Shown: in pieces, positions 34,982 through 48,146 of the stretch
Numbering within the stretch: the first letter of the stretch is position 1
Layout: each line of letters opens with the position of its first letter
Origin: Penelope pileata
Taxonomy: Eukaryota; Chordata; Aves; Galliformes; Cracidae
Direction of reading: 5' to 3'
Assembly: GCA_013396635.1 (NCBI GenBank)
Contig: WBMW01003950.1
Span: 1,899,308 to 1,963,307 of the forward strand
DNA: 64,000 bases
Position numbers and translations under genes: made by a program
The notes under the pieces: model-generated
Told to the model about the DNA's origin: nothing
Databases searched by the model: none
Seen by the model: the letters and a program-made list of their open reading frames with translations, nothing else

Positions 34982-37533
34982 TTAAGTGAAAAGGGATTAA
35001 TTTTGCCAGAGTTCCTCATACTGGTAGAGAGGCAGTGTGTGAAACAGCATTTAGATTATTAGTAATATCTTGATACTATTAACATTTTTCCTTGAAGTCA
35101 TTTTTCTTTCAGTGGGATGAGATGATTTTTTAAAAGGGGGTAGTAAATAATTGTTCCATAAAATGAAAAGGTGAAAAGATGACTTCTGAATTCAAAAGCT
35201 AAGCAGGAAACCAACTTGTGGAACACTTTGTAACATTTGTTCAGTGATGTGAGCCTGGTCTCGTCTTGCTTTAAGATCTTTGACTTACTCCTTGCTTGTT
35301 CTGTCACATAATTTCTTTAAATTCTGTTTTTGTCTTTGGGTCATTTTCTGCTCTCTGGAGATGCTTGGAATTTCTTATTATGCAGTTTTTATGTTCTTTT
35401 GTTCGTATCTTTCTAACAGCAGCATTCCTTTCGCTTTTTCTCTGGACTCTTTTTAACCTCATACAATTACAGCTGTGTGATTGACTGTAGGACCTCTTGA
35501 TATCACATTTGCAGTGAGTGTACAGTCATTTATTTTAGAAGATGTTATTTAAACATTTGTGTTTAAATAATAGCAAAAGGTTAGAATGTAATTTCAGATA
35601 TGTTGTTCACTTCTTGTAAAATGCAAGCTTGCCCTGTTATGCCATCAGTGTATTTAGCATCAGTTACATTCTATCATACAAAGCTTCAGCCTACAAGTTA
35701 GGTGCTATGGGTTGGCACGTAAACACTGTTTTCTCCCTGTTTGTTTGCCAGATGATCTTTATTAGAAAGCTTATGAGGTTATTTTATTTATTTAGGAGAA
35801 TAAATCCTGTATTTGCCACATGGTGGTGCCAGAGGCAAGTAAACCAAATCTCCGTGACTTGTTGAGTGAGCTCTTAATCTAACTACTGCACAAGTTGCTT
35901 ACATGTAATAGGCTTTTGTGGAACCTTGATAAATGCACTATGAGTGTTAAAAGTTAGCCTTTGGGGCTATGGACGTTGTTTTGAATATCTCCAAATAGAA
36001 GCATAGTGAGTGTTTTGGAGGGCAGGGGGATTATTACGGCATGAAAGTGTGGCAGTAAATAACGCATCTAATTTGGAGGAAACAAAAACTTTATTAAAAA
36101 CTGTGTTAGAGTCTAGTGATGGGGAGTTCAGTATCAAATATTGTAGTAAATATGAGATAATCAGAGCAGTGCTGCTGGTAAACATTTTCACAGAAAGTTA
36201 CTTTACTGTTTAAGTAGAATTTCTAGCAACAAGTGGAGCAACATGTTGTTCACTGTTAATGAACTCCTGGTTAAAAAAAAAAGTATAAATGATCGGAATG
36301 TGATTCTTTTGCTAATGGCTTCACTTTGTTTTCCTTTAGGGTCAGTTTTCAGTGTTTGGGGATTCAGCAAAGTTTTGTCTAGATATTTGTGCATCCATAG
36401 TTCATGACAGGTTGTGAGACCTTCAGGTCTGTTACTGCTGAATATGTTAATTGAGCTCTGTCTACTTAAAGGATCGTGTAATTTTGTTTTTGTGACCAGA
36501 ATGTTTTCACTGATACTCTAGCAAAATCAATTGTGATAGAAATGTTGAATAAAAGAGACTGGGGGTATATATCAGGACTGTTAAAGGCCCATTACCTTCT
36601 GAGGAAAGCTTTATATGTAGCGTGCTTTCTTTGCTTCCACGTTGCTGGTTGTGATACTTCACAAATTTTGAATATATACTCAGTAAGTGGAAGTGATATC
36701 TTAGAATGGTAAGATTTATGCAGAAGTCTCTGGGCTATGGTATCTTATTGGAGGTAAACAGATGTGTTCTTTTCTTCCTTACCTGTAATGCTAGTAACGC
36801 TTTTCTACCTGTTGTTAAGAAACTATGTTACAGTGGATGTATGTTAGGAATGTTGGAGAAAAGCTATTTGTGGTAGCAAAATGCTTCTTTTCAAGGGGAA
36901 AAAAAGAGTTGTTATCTGTTTCTTTTGTCTAGTTTTGAGGAACAGCATGGAGTTTTTTGAAGCTTTCTGTGATCATCTTCAAGCCTAGATAAAAAGCTGA
37001 CCTCAATATAATGTCGTAGATGTTTAAAAGCAAAAATTATCAGCACTTGTATTTCGGTTGAAGTTTTACATACTCACTTCGTCATCAGCTGTCAATCATT
37101 AAGTGAAAGATGTAGATTGAGCAGAATAGAAGGCCTAAAACTTAAGAAACGGGGCTGAACAATTTCTCTTATATATGACATACTACTAAGTTCTGAATGT
37201 GATACCTATGTATGTATGTGAACATGTGATGAATCCACTGTACTGAAAACGGGGATTGGCACCTGCTTATCCCAGGCCTTGCTGAAATCTTAGATACCTA
37301 AGTGTGCAGTGCATGGGCACTTTTGTTCTTGTGCAATTTAAATTCCATGTGGATAGGCATGTCTGTAAATTGAATGAGGAGATTAGTAGTAAAACCACTT
37401 CAAAATTCTGAAAGTGGTTTCTAATGCAAAAGAAGACAATCTTTTTCTTTCTTCTTATGTCTTTCAGACTGACATAGTTTTGCCTGTGCTCCTTTGAAAT
37501 CACTAATACTTGCTTTCCTTCTTGTGGTTGCAG

Positions 37534-37703
37534 TTTGGGCACTGAAAAAACTTGTGGTTCATTTTGGAGTTTTGAATTTCATGGCAAACCATTGCAGAAG
37601 TTGGTGGCAACTTGTTGAAAACTTTGTGAAAGAACGTCAGGAAGCTCTTGCTCCACGGCCCATCAGAGGGCTTGGAAGAGTCATGCTGAAGCTTGACAGT
37701 AAG
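37534..37703 (+). CDS. TMEM245: TMEM245 exon 6 (E6)
   Basis: 170 nt, enters in phase 1 and leaves in phase 0. Encodes VWALKKLVVHFGVLNFMANH, then an amphipathic stretch WWQLVENFVKERQEALAPRP and GLGRVMLKLDSK. The region joins the N-terminal helices to the AI-2E-like half and matches mammalian TMEM245 closely. The donor gtattt is weak, which may matter for alternative splicing in the following intron. Residues about 272-328. Confidence 0.96.
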
Positions 37704-40700
37704 GTATTTCTATTTATTTTCTTAAGCAACCTGAAAATTTGTTTTATTCTATGTTAACTGTTTGCTGAGATGCTTTAACTCCAAAATAATTGTCTGTCAC
37801 TAATGGGCATGTCTGTCACGTAAAAATATATCTGTCTTACAGTGTAATTTAGACCATGTCACTTCTGTCACTATTCATACTCAAGTACACGTTTAACTTC
37901 CGTTAGATAATTAAATACAAAGTTTGACGGAAGTAACTTTTAAAAATTTGTGTTAGCTTTAGAAAATTCCTCGTCTGAGTGATTCAAACTTCTTAATGTT
38001 CACTCACCTTATCTGATTGCAAAGATTTTGAAGTTAAACTTAATGAGCTTGGATGCGGAAGATGAAATGTTACTTCTGTTGTGTAGACTTAAGGGTCTGA
38101 GCTAGCTTGAACACATCTATTTGTACTATATGGATAACGAGTTGTTGAGCACTGTGTCACAGTGCGGAATGGAGGCTTTTCTCTGTAAGAAAAGAAAGAC
38201 GTGGGATAAGGTGTTTGGAAATACCCATAGAAGAAGGCTTCTGTGATCCTCTCATTTCCCCCTTCCTCTTCAAAATACACCCACATGTGCATTACAGATT
38301 GCAGAGTTGGAAAGATCCATAGAATTTAGGAAGGCTCCTACATTCAAATTATAAATTTTGACTTAACCTGACAAGTTATTTTGTTTGTAATAGTTTTGCC
38401 AGTGTGTGAGAATGTACTTTCTGTAACAGTTTTGTTGAATTATTCTCTGCTTTAGGAAAAGCTGTTACCTCAGATTTTCAGTAGCATAAGTGCCACACCC
38501 TTTAAGTACATTTGTCAAAGCATCCACACCTGGGCAGATATCTGCAGATAAGAAATCTGAATTCCTACAAGAAAAAGGAAGTGATTGAGCACAGATCTAA
38601 TGGATAAATGGATGCCAAAAGGTTAACAAAAACATTAAGTGAGTGTAGGAAATCAGTAACAGCTCCACAGAGTTAATTGTGGAAGAATTTGAAAAAGAAA
38701 AGCCTTTTTGGAATACAGCTGTGAACAGTTAAAGGGGTTTTCAACAGACAGTGAGAAAACTTCAGGTGTTAGAATAGTTCACAGAATACAAGGATTTTTA
38801 CTAAAAGCTTTTGTTTTGGAAGTAAGAAGGATCTCTAGACACGATAGTGTATATATTATATTTTCTGTGTTGTTAAGCTTAGTGTTCCCGTATCACAGGA
38901 CTACATGGAAAAGAATCCTTCCTAATTCTACTAAGCCTTTTTTTCCTTGAAAAAGGTAGGGTTTTTGTCCTAATGTGCACCACAACTTCCCATGCTTCAG
39001 CTTAAATATAATTAAGGTCAGTTTATGTTCATGGTATTTTTGTCTAAGCAAAAGAGCAGTGCTGGCACAATGCATTTCTCCATCTTCCCACTCCCCCATT
39101 TTTTTTTAGCTGACAATCATATTCCTTCTGCATCTGTGCTGCGTGTATTAAAACAATCCAAGCTCTTCTGGCCTTTATTAAAAATGCATTTGGTATTCTG
39201 CATGATTCTGTTGTCCTTGTTTGTGTCTATTCTAATTCAGCTGTCTTTATCATAGGTGGCTGGAGTTGTGTGTGGGCTTCCAGTGCTTGTCACACTAATG
39301 CTTTCTTAATCATTTAAATTCTACTGGATCTGCTTTTTCTGTGCATCGTAGGATCATGGGTGCATCCCATCTCTGAGAATTTGGGAATCAGTGCCAGTAG
39401 GATTATGTCCATTTCTTAACTAAAAGCAGACAAAAAAGAGCTGCTGTTCTTTTCCATTGCTCATCAATCTCTGATTATCTTCTTGGAAGCACAGATAAAT
39501 GAACTGAAGAGAGGCTCTGATCAAGAGGAAAGAAAGAAAAGCATTGCATTTCATTTTCATTGTGAACAGTAGGTCAGGCTGTGCCCCTTTGGTCTGTTTT
39601 AAATATGGACTATAGAAATACAGTGTAATTACTGTATTCCTTAGTCTCTAGTTGCAGCTTTGCCCCTGGAGCTGATGGGCTCTGCAATTCATATGTGGGG
39701 GCTTGCTGGAGGAAGGAGGGGACAAAGATTTCTGTTCTTTCATTTACTTGCCTTAAAACTCAGTAGTTATGGTGTCATGCTCATTTTCATACAATGGTCA
39801 GGAACTAATAACTTCCTTCAGTCTGCCAAAATTAAAAAAAAGACACCTTTGTCTTTTAAAATGGTGGATGTAGTTTTGCTTTGTTGAGCTTGCTAGGTAG
39901 TTTGGCAGCATAACCAGTGGATCGACGGCATGCACTGGACTTCTTGTATTTGTGATGTGCTATTGCATGCATGCTTTGATAGACTTCAACAAATCACATA
40001 GTTATTGTATGGTGCTTCTGGATAGAGCGTACTAGAATTTTATATACCGAGGACATTAATAGGTTGTTTGAACTTTGAATAAAGTCAAGGTTTGGTTCCA
40101 CGGTTACCAAATTTAGCGTATAGTTAACGTGAGTAGAAGCCAGGCAGAATCTCTACCAGTGCATTTCTTATTCTAGGAATTACGTCCGTAGACATGTAAG
40201 ATGTTGTAGAAATGACTTTCCAGTAATTCACTGGAAAAGCTGCTGTACCCTTATTCAGTTTGGATGACCTGTATGTTAGAGTTAAGCTCTATAACTTATT
40301 TTTTAAAAGTAAATTGATCTTATTTATAGAACTATTAAAAAATATAGGTACTCGTAAGACAATAGGTGGATAGAGCCCCCCAGATTTTCTCTTAAACTTT
40401 AATAATAAAATAATTTTTGACATATTATTTCCTGGTTACTCTATTTATCATCTAATTCCAAAAGACAGAAGTACCACAATTCTAGCATAATGTGCAAGCG
40501 CTTTCGCCTTCTGCTAAAAGCTCAGGCCAAGACTGGGGCCCTAGCTTTTGTTGTATTGTAGTTGCTGAGTGGAGAAGTACAGCCATGAGGTCTCCTTTTC
40601 TGTTCCCCCCCAAAAGCCTAATTTACAGCAGGTTTTGATACGAATAGAAGCAGTATCAGCAACGAAGGTATGCTGGTGAATCTCTGAACATTTTTACTTT

Positions 40701-41922
40701 TTTTTCAGTGATAAATTATTCCGTAGTTGAAGAAGTAAAATAGAAACAAATCATAGAGTGTCAGTTTGAGCCTTTTGAAGCTTTGTTGTCGCTTTCCACT
40801 GCTGTGCTGCTTCCCACAAGCGTTCTAAAGCCGTGTAACTGTGTAGGAAAGCTAGGTGCTTTGTGTCATCTCTTATTTTCAGATTTCTTTGTGTTCATGT
40901 TTCTTTGTTAATCTTCTTGCTTCTGATAAAATTTAATTAACATTCCGAGTGTTGTTCTGTGTTTTTTAATTAAAAATGTTCTTAGGTTCTGTTTTCATTG
41001 GGAGCTAATATGAGTTCAGGCAATTGGTGAAAACCCTAGATGAATTAAGACTTTAATGATCTTTCTTGTGCTCGAGGAGGAACAAACTTCACTTATTTCA
41101 TCTTAATATCTAACACAGTTGAGTAAAAGCATTAAAGCTTTTCGCTGTTGTTATGTTGCTGATTGCTAGTAGCTCAAGTTTGGAGTATTGTCCTAAATTA
41201 ACTAGGCCTTAAATGAGTGTACTTGAGTGCTTTGAGTTAGAATTAGGTAAAAATAAAATAAAATAAAAAAACCAAAAGCAAAAAACCCCCATTGTACAAG
41301 AGAAGGAAATTGTCTGTTGAGAAATGCAAAGAGCCTTCTGCACAACTGATGAAATTAACTGTAGTCTGTACATTTGTTTGATCTACAGTTTGCTTTTGTG
41401 TGTATATCAGATTTCTTTCCATGTTGTGATTTTGAATGTGAACATTGTAATACTGTGAATGCAGAACTGATATCCCTATTATGTCGATTATTATTACGTA
41501 TGAAACAGCCTGGATGGGAATATAAATACGGTCAGTAAGTGTCTCGTGTTAAGTTTTGGTGTTTCAGTAGTATGCCCTTCTGGAATCTGAAATGGTAGCT
41601 CTTAGAATAATGAAGCTGTAATCAACCAGGTTATGCTGATTGCTCTGCTAATATCATTAAGTGTGTTCTTACTTGTTATATCCCCTCTTTGTTTCAAAAA
41701 AATACATGTTGACAGTGAAATGTTGATTCTTGCATTTGAAGTTTTTATGCTCTTCCTATTGCAATTTACTTTTGTGTCTGGAACAGTTTCATTTTCATTC
41801 TGTGGGTGACTGCCTGCCTCTCATTGCTTTCTCCTCCCTCTATTACTGCATTCTTCAATAATTTTCCACTGTGTTCTTGTCTTTTTTTCCCTTTTCTTCC
41901 ATCTTCCTCTGCCACTGACAAG
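37704..41922 (+). other. TMEM245: TMEM245 intron 6
   Basis: A 4.2-kb intron before the 24-nt exon. It contains a well-formed candidate alternative exon at 38456-38638 and an A/T-rich block at 41251-41290. The long pyrimidine run at 41881-41910 serves the microexon acceptor. Confidence 0.8.
38456..38638 (+). other. TMEM245: Candidate alternative (poison or terminal) exon in TMEM245 intron 6
   Basis: Acceptor attattctctgctttag ends at 38455 and a consensus donor gtgagt starts at 38639. Spliced after E6 (phase 0), the frame reads EKLLPQIFSSISATPFKYIC and onward for 31 codons to TAA at 38549-38551. Inclusion would truncate TMEM245 before its AI-2E-like half, either through a cassette with an in-frame stop (a nonsense-mediated-decay trigger) or as a short isoform if a poly(A) site is used downstream. 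The peptide matches nothing I know and this is unproven; an open run of 31 codons can occur by chance. Confidence 0.25.
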
Positions 41923-41946
41923 CTGTGGCACTGGCTTAATAAGAAG
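41923..41946 (+). CDS. TMEM245: TMEM245 exon 7 (E7), 24-nt microexon
   Basis: Eight codons, LWHWLNKK, phase 0-0, between acceptor cactgacaag (ending 41922) and donor gtaaat. The octapeptide is present in mammalian TMEM245 at exactly this place, between DSK of E6 and M-I of E8, which secures such a small exon. A long C/T tract lies upstream, and a TGC sits about 12 bases before the exon, the arrangement used by SRRM4 (nSR100) for neural microexons. Because 24 is a multiple of three, skipping removes eight residues (329-336) at the membrane-proximal start of the AI-2E-like half without a frameshift. Confidence 0.92.
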
Positions 41947-44900
41947 GTAAATAAACAGCAAAACTGTGATTCCAACTAATTGATTCTGCGGTTTTGGGGA
42001 GGTTTTTTGCAGCATGAACACTCCTTAACATGCCTTGCTTCTTAGTTTTCTCTCCCAAGTGCCTCTTTTCCAGCTCTTGACATAAGCTACGGAAGGTCAT
42101 ATAATTCTATCTGATCTCTTGTCATCTACTAAAATAAACGCATGTAGTTCCATGTTCTGTGCAGCTGAATATTGCATTAGCTTTTCAAGTGGTAGTTTCA
42201 TTTGGTAGCACTTCTATTTAAGAACAATTGGTCTCCACCTGCTCCCCACCTGTATGTGCAACAAAACCAGTTAATTCCCTGACGAGAGAGCTGTTCTCTG
42301 CTCTGGAAAGCATCGGTTAGCTAAATTAATGTGGGAGCAGTGAGGGTTAGGGCTTGAAGTGCAGTTATGAAGTGAGGAACGTAGGTGCTTGCACATAGCG
42401 CAGTGCCTGGTTTTGGTCAGTGCTGTTAATATCTCACTTTGAAAATTGGCCTTTATGCTCAGTGACACTGAGCATAGCATGAGTGAAATGAGAGTACCTG
42501 TGGTCTGAGAACTGCTGAGTCTAATGATGGAAAATGATGGCTAGTTTGGGGGCGGGGGGAAGGAGTTGATATAGCTAAAATAATTTTGTGTTTGCGACTC
42601 TTAGAAGTATGTGGTATGTAGTTTATGAAGTGTGCTCCTTGGTTGACATGGTTCATCTCAGTCCACTGGGACTGACCGTTGCTCGTTGGGGAGCCATCAA
42701 CCCAAGAAAAGCTGAAACTGGATCAGTCAGCATTTGGCCTCAGATGTGACTGACCTCTGGAAAACCCCTCTGAAGAACCCCAGAGTTCTGGCAATGAAAA
42801 TTTGGTATGTGGTAAAATATGTGAAAACCAGGTAACAGAGGATACAATTGAGTACCATATCCAGAAATGGGTTATGCTCTCAGCAGCAACTTTTATCCTC
42901 ACTTATCACATCAGTACTGCTGGGCAAATCAGAGTGGTTACTTGGTTTATAAAAGACATTGATCTTTGATCAACCACCTATCGACTCTGTTCAGTAACAA
43001 TTAAAGTAGAAACCACAGATCTGCCTTGCATGTTGTGAGAGAGACCCGAAATACTGTTGTGAGTGATGCTGAAAAGAAACAACAGGATAGCAGTGCATGG
43101 GGGCTGTGGAGGGCACTCACACAACGCTTCACAACGTTGTTGTAAACAAATGAGAGGGCGTAGAGGTCTGGCGTGTGCTGTGGGTGGCAGGTGAGGAGTG
43201 ATGCTACCAGTAGCTTGTAGGCTGAGCAATTACAGTGAATTTAGAAAGTTTGATCTGAAGTATTTGATCAGTGAGTTAGGGTTTTATATTTGGGAGAGTT
43301 TCTGTATTTGTAAGCAAGGGTAGCGTTGCTTGTTCTGTGTTTCAGCTGGAATTGTCCTCTAAAAGGGCAAACTTTGAGTTTTCTTTTGCCTTTGAATATA
43401 GTTTGGGTGTTTTAAAGTTACATTTTTATTTCCTGACTTTGAAATGTTTCTGCCATGTGAAGGGTTTGTTTGCGATCAATACATTTTTACAACCATAACC
43501 CTTCATAAAAATTTGGGTAAGTTATTGGTTAGTTTGCACTCTTTAACTGAGCAGCCGAGTTCAGTGAGCCGCAAGCAAAAGCTTGGTCTCAGCTACTTTT
43601 ATTGTCTCAGAATTTGCTTGCTTGTTTGAAAGCTGTTATATGAGCAATTTTTTTTTTTTATTAATACACTGTAAAAATAATTTTGCTATTACTACTTTTA
43701 ACTCTAAAATACTTGGAGTTTTTATTTGTTTGTTTGTTTGATGTTAAAGAGATTTGCATTGGTAAAAACCTGTGGATATAGCTTCTTAGAAGAGGATTAT
43801 TTTTAGTTCCTAGGAGATATTTTTGAAACTACTGTTTTACTTCACATTTCTGTAGGAGGAGAACCTGGAAGTCCTGTAGTGTTGCATATAGTGCTGACTT
43901 CTGTGCATGATGAGCAAGTAGTAATAATCAATAATTATAATCAAGATGAAAAAAAAAGCCAACAAAATGCTGTGTGAACTATGTTACGTTTTTGAGAATT
44001 TTTGTTTTTGTTTTTAATTATATTTTAAAAATCCTACCAAAGGCAAAGAAAGGAGGAGACTTGTAACAGAGAACATCAGATTCAGTTAAAAAGTTGCTTC
44101 CTTTGTGTCTTTTTCTTTTTGCTTCTCTGAGGGGACATATTCTGGGAGCACTAACATAAGTTTCTGATAATCCACTGAGAATCTAAACGCGTGCCACGTA
44201 GAGACAGCAGAGTTTGAAGTGATGGTTGATTGTGGCTGCCAGTGATAAACCTTAGCTTTTTTTCTTCCTATTTCAAGAGCTGTTTGAAATTTCCATTAGC
44301 AAACAAGAATAATGTATAATCATGTTTCATGTAGCTTATGTGGCTTATGTGTCTGCTTTATGTCTCTAAAGCAGAGAATAGCATGACTTTTCTGTGACAT
44401 CATATGTGGCAGAAGTCCTTAAAAAGAATTGCTAAGTGCTGTTGTTCTTGGAGGGACATGAGTGTGAGTGGGCTTTAGACCTCATCTAGATTGTTCTACA
44501 ACTTTTCTGACTCAGCTATTCATCTGGTTCATTTCAGCATAGCCCTGAGGTGTGTAGTCATTACAGACTTCCTCTTATTCTCATTGAATGGTATTAATAA
44601 GATGATATCAAATATTAATTGAACTAAAGGAAAATGTTAACAAGTCTAATGTCTAAAAAAGTTTGGAAAAAAATCCTGATAGATGGTGAAACTGTTTAAA
44701 AGAAATGTTGTTAAATTCATGTACATTTAATTGAAAATGGAACCGATATCCAAATATGCTTGGATGTATGTGTGTAATGCAGTTCATAAAAATATTTTTT
44801 AAAAAAGTTCTGATGGCTATGCAGTGTGAGTACATGAAAATATGAATTCATAAATTATGTATCATATTGCATTACCTGTCTAGATAGCATGATTCCTGAT

Positions 44901-47900
44901 TGCTAAGCATGACCAGAAGTTTTATTGCAGCTCAGTGTAATAGGGTTTGTATCATTATATGGAAGTTGAAAGGAGGGAGTACCTAAAAATCATTGAAACG
45001 CATTTTGAAAGAATGCAATTTGGCTTAGAAACTTATTTCTACCTTGAGATAAATTATAATTTTTTTTTTTTTAAGTGGATACCTTTCTCTTCAAAACCTT
45101 GAAAATTAAAGCCAGCTTTTTACAGTCAGTCTATCACAACTCGGTAACATTTCAGTTTGGTTTTACAAGTGTGACCTTCTGTAGCTTAGGAGCCTGGCTT
45201 TCTTTACCTTTGCATAATTTTGGATGTTGTGGCAGCATCAGCTTCCTGCTGTTGACTAATCTTTAGATGAAGGAGCGTGGAACTGAATTAAAAACTTCTA
45301 TGATCTCTGACTGATGACTAGTGTTTAGTCAGGGTGTTTGTATTTGTGTGCATGTCTGATTTACAGAAGAGGTGTAAAGGGATGACGCGATTCAGTGGTA
45401 AGTACAAGCACACAGGGATTTAGCATTCTAGCTTACATGCCGTACTAAGTTAGTATCTGTGAATTATTTAGCATGAGTGTGCCAGGGTGAGTGCTTCCTG
45501 CGGAAGTGTTGTGGGTAGAAGTCAAGGAAGGAAGGGAGGCTTAATAGCAAGCAAACTAATGTTGTGCCTCTGCCTTTACTTCTACGATATTCAATCCAAT
45601 TCAGATCTCTCCTCTGATTTGTCTGTACCAGTTGTGTAACTTCAGTCTCCCTAAGGTTGTGGTGAGAGATGTGATTGCATTACCCGCAGGCGGTATGCAT
45701 GTGGCTTCCATGTAGATTGCAAAAAGGCTGCCTGCCCAAGAATATAAACACAAGGTGGGCTTGCTTGGCTTAGGTTGCTGCCTATGCTAGTGTAGTAGCA
45801 CTAGTGCTGCCCTTACTTTTCTAACTAGGTTAAAGGTAATTCAGGCTTCACATGTGCTGCAGTATAGCCATGCTCCAGCCTATAGCGAGGAACATCAAGA
45901 AAAGATCCTTGCTGGTGGTGTTCAGAGAGTCTTCATCCTGATCTTTTGGAGCTTTTTCTTCTTCCAGTAGTTGCTACAGTGGTAAAACACCAAAAGCATC
46001 CAGCCTCTGATGTGCTATGTTTCTCCCTGTTGGATACTCTCACACAGATAGCGAGGCTAGCAGTGAGACTGATTCAAGTTCTGTATGTAAGACTAACCAG
46101 TGAGTTTCTTTTGTCTCTGAGAAAGTAAACAGCAGTTAGCTTTTACTTTAACTAAGACATAGCAAAGGCAGCTCTACTTTCTTTAATAGCTTCAATTTGA
46201 AGCCCATGCCGTAAATTTTCCTTCCCTGCCTATCCATTTTTTTTTTTTTCAGGAATGGTTTTTGATCCTCACCTTTAAAACAGGTGCTTTTATTTTTGCT
46301 TCTCTTGCTTAATTCTTAGCTGTATGTGAAGTTTGGAAGGGCATAGCAAATCGTGTTTTCACTCTTGTTTCCCAAGAGCTAACAGCCCTGAGTACAGACT
46401 AGTCAGAGTTTTTCAGAAAGCTGCAGTATTGCTACAGGCAGATAACCTCCCCCCCAGCACAAGGCATTTCTGACGGCAGAAATATTTCAACAATGGGGAA
46501 AGATGTTAAAAATACCCAAGGCATAAGATGTTGCAGATTCCTTCAGGTTCTCCAGAATTCCTTTCTGTAGGTCATGTAGATTTTGTCACAGAAACTTGCT
46601 GGCTCAGTACTACTTTCTGTTAAAAATGATTTGTCTTTCTTCCTGCTTTCTTCAGTATTTTGAGCAAGTTCTAACATGCTGAACACAATCCTTGTGATGA
46701 TTCAGATCAAGCAAGGAGCTGGTTGTAAAAACTTGAAGTTTAAAAAAAAATAGATGCTTAATGTATGTTAACTGCTTAATATAGGATGAGCTCCTGTTTC
46801 TTTTCAAATAGGAGATGCAACTCTTGTGTTAAGCGGTTCATTCATCACACAGCCAGTCCATAGTACTTACTGGTTCCAGGGCCAATTTCCTATGTAGGAG
46901 TGGGGCAAATAGTGAGGAAAGAGCTAATGTAAACCATCAGCAAGCTCAGTAATTTTGGGAGAACTCTATACAAAGCATTATCATCCTAATCTTGGGATAT
47001 GTAATTGGTACACACTTGGAAATAGTTTCTTCTCCTGCACATTGTCATTGACCTTAGTTCTCTTAAAGCTCAAATTTTACAGCTGTATCTTTTCTGTGGT
47101 AATGCCAGATAGAATTAAAATAGCCTTGGCAGTTGAACCATAGAGGCTAGAAAAATGTGCTTGGTCATACTTGCATGAACTTTCACAACTTTTTATGTAA
47201 ACAGTCATTTGGTGTATGGGAGAGCTCAGCTTGCACTCTGCTAGAGCAGCGTGCGTAGTTGCATAGTTGAGCAGTTTTGTTTTGCGTGACATCAGCAGAA
47301 TTTCTCTAATCTCAAGCAGTATCACTATTATTCATGGACATGGACAGAATGTGCCTTCCCATAAACCAACAGAACAACAAATCTGTCTGTTCCCTGTCTC
47401 CATAGGTTTAGCCAATTTGGGTATAATGTTGAGAATCCTTTCAAGATTGAAAGCAGATGGGTATACTCAGTGCAGAATCCTGATCCTCAATAATTTAGAG
47501 AACTTTCAGTCCCTTTTCAGTTCTTAAGATGATAGGCAGCTTTAAACGTGGTTATTTACAGAAATATCTCACTGGTCATTTAGATGGCTACTAGCTATTG
47601 AAATTTGACAGTCATGGTTGTACTTCGCAGTATGCCTTGTTAACTTGCAAGTTCTGTGCAAATAGTATCTGTAAGTTTCCAAGTCGGTGAAGGACAAGAA
47701 AGAAAGTCAAAATCTAGGTTCATAGTTGAAATGAATGCTGGCCTCTTTAGGTATAGTCAGTAACTGTTGAATTAGTGCTTGCTTTGCAAAGAGCTTGCTG
47801 TGTCTTGTGGTAATGTGTAAATGTCGTTTGCAAAATCATGTGTCATACCATGACCTTAATCATGCTAACATTGCTTGTTAATTGTCCATCTCAAAGCTTG

Positions 47901-48041
47901 GGCATTAATGCTGTTTGATTAGAGCCTGGTTTTGCACTTCGGTTGTAAATAAAGATAACAGTACTGTCAAATAGCATCTAACATTGCTTTCATTGCTGAT
48001 TGATTTATATGCCATGATTTTTTTTTCTTTTTTCTGCACAG
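41947..48041 (+). other. TMEM245: TMEM245 intron 7
   Basis: A 6.1-kb intron with T-runs near 43651, 45060 and 46238 and a perfect palindrome acaacgttgt at 43131. No transposon, exon or RNA gene recognised. Acceptor tttttctgcacag. Confidence 0.8.
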
Positions 48042-48146
48042 ATGATCGTGTGGTTGGAGAAAATGCTAGATAAAATAATCAGCATTTTCATAATATTTTT
48101 GCTAGTGATAGGAACCCTTCTGCTAGCCCTGCTCCTTACTGCAAAG
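48042..48146 (+). CDS. TMEM245: TMEM245 exon 8 (E8)
   Basis: 105 nt, phase 0-0, 35 codons: MIVWLEKMLDK, then the long membrane helix IISIFIIFLLVIGTLLLALL, ending LTAK. This is the first helix of the AI-2E-like half. Acceptor ctgcacag, donor gtacag. Residues 337-371; nearly identical to the mammalian protein. Confidence 0.97.

Larger units (their letters stand above)
32650..37533 (+). other. TMEM245: TMEM245 intron 5
   Basis: A 4.9-kb intron that carries the LTR-like repeat at 33540-33965 and an A-rich low-complexity block at 34922-34981. Acceptor tgtggttgcag. No further exon seen. Confidence 0.8.

Noticed and set aside
43131..43140. Ten-base palindrome acaacgttgt in intron 7
   Set aside because: Within chance expectation; no context suggests a function.
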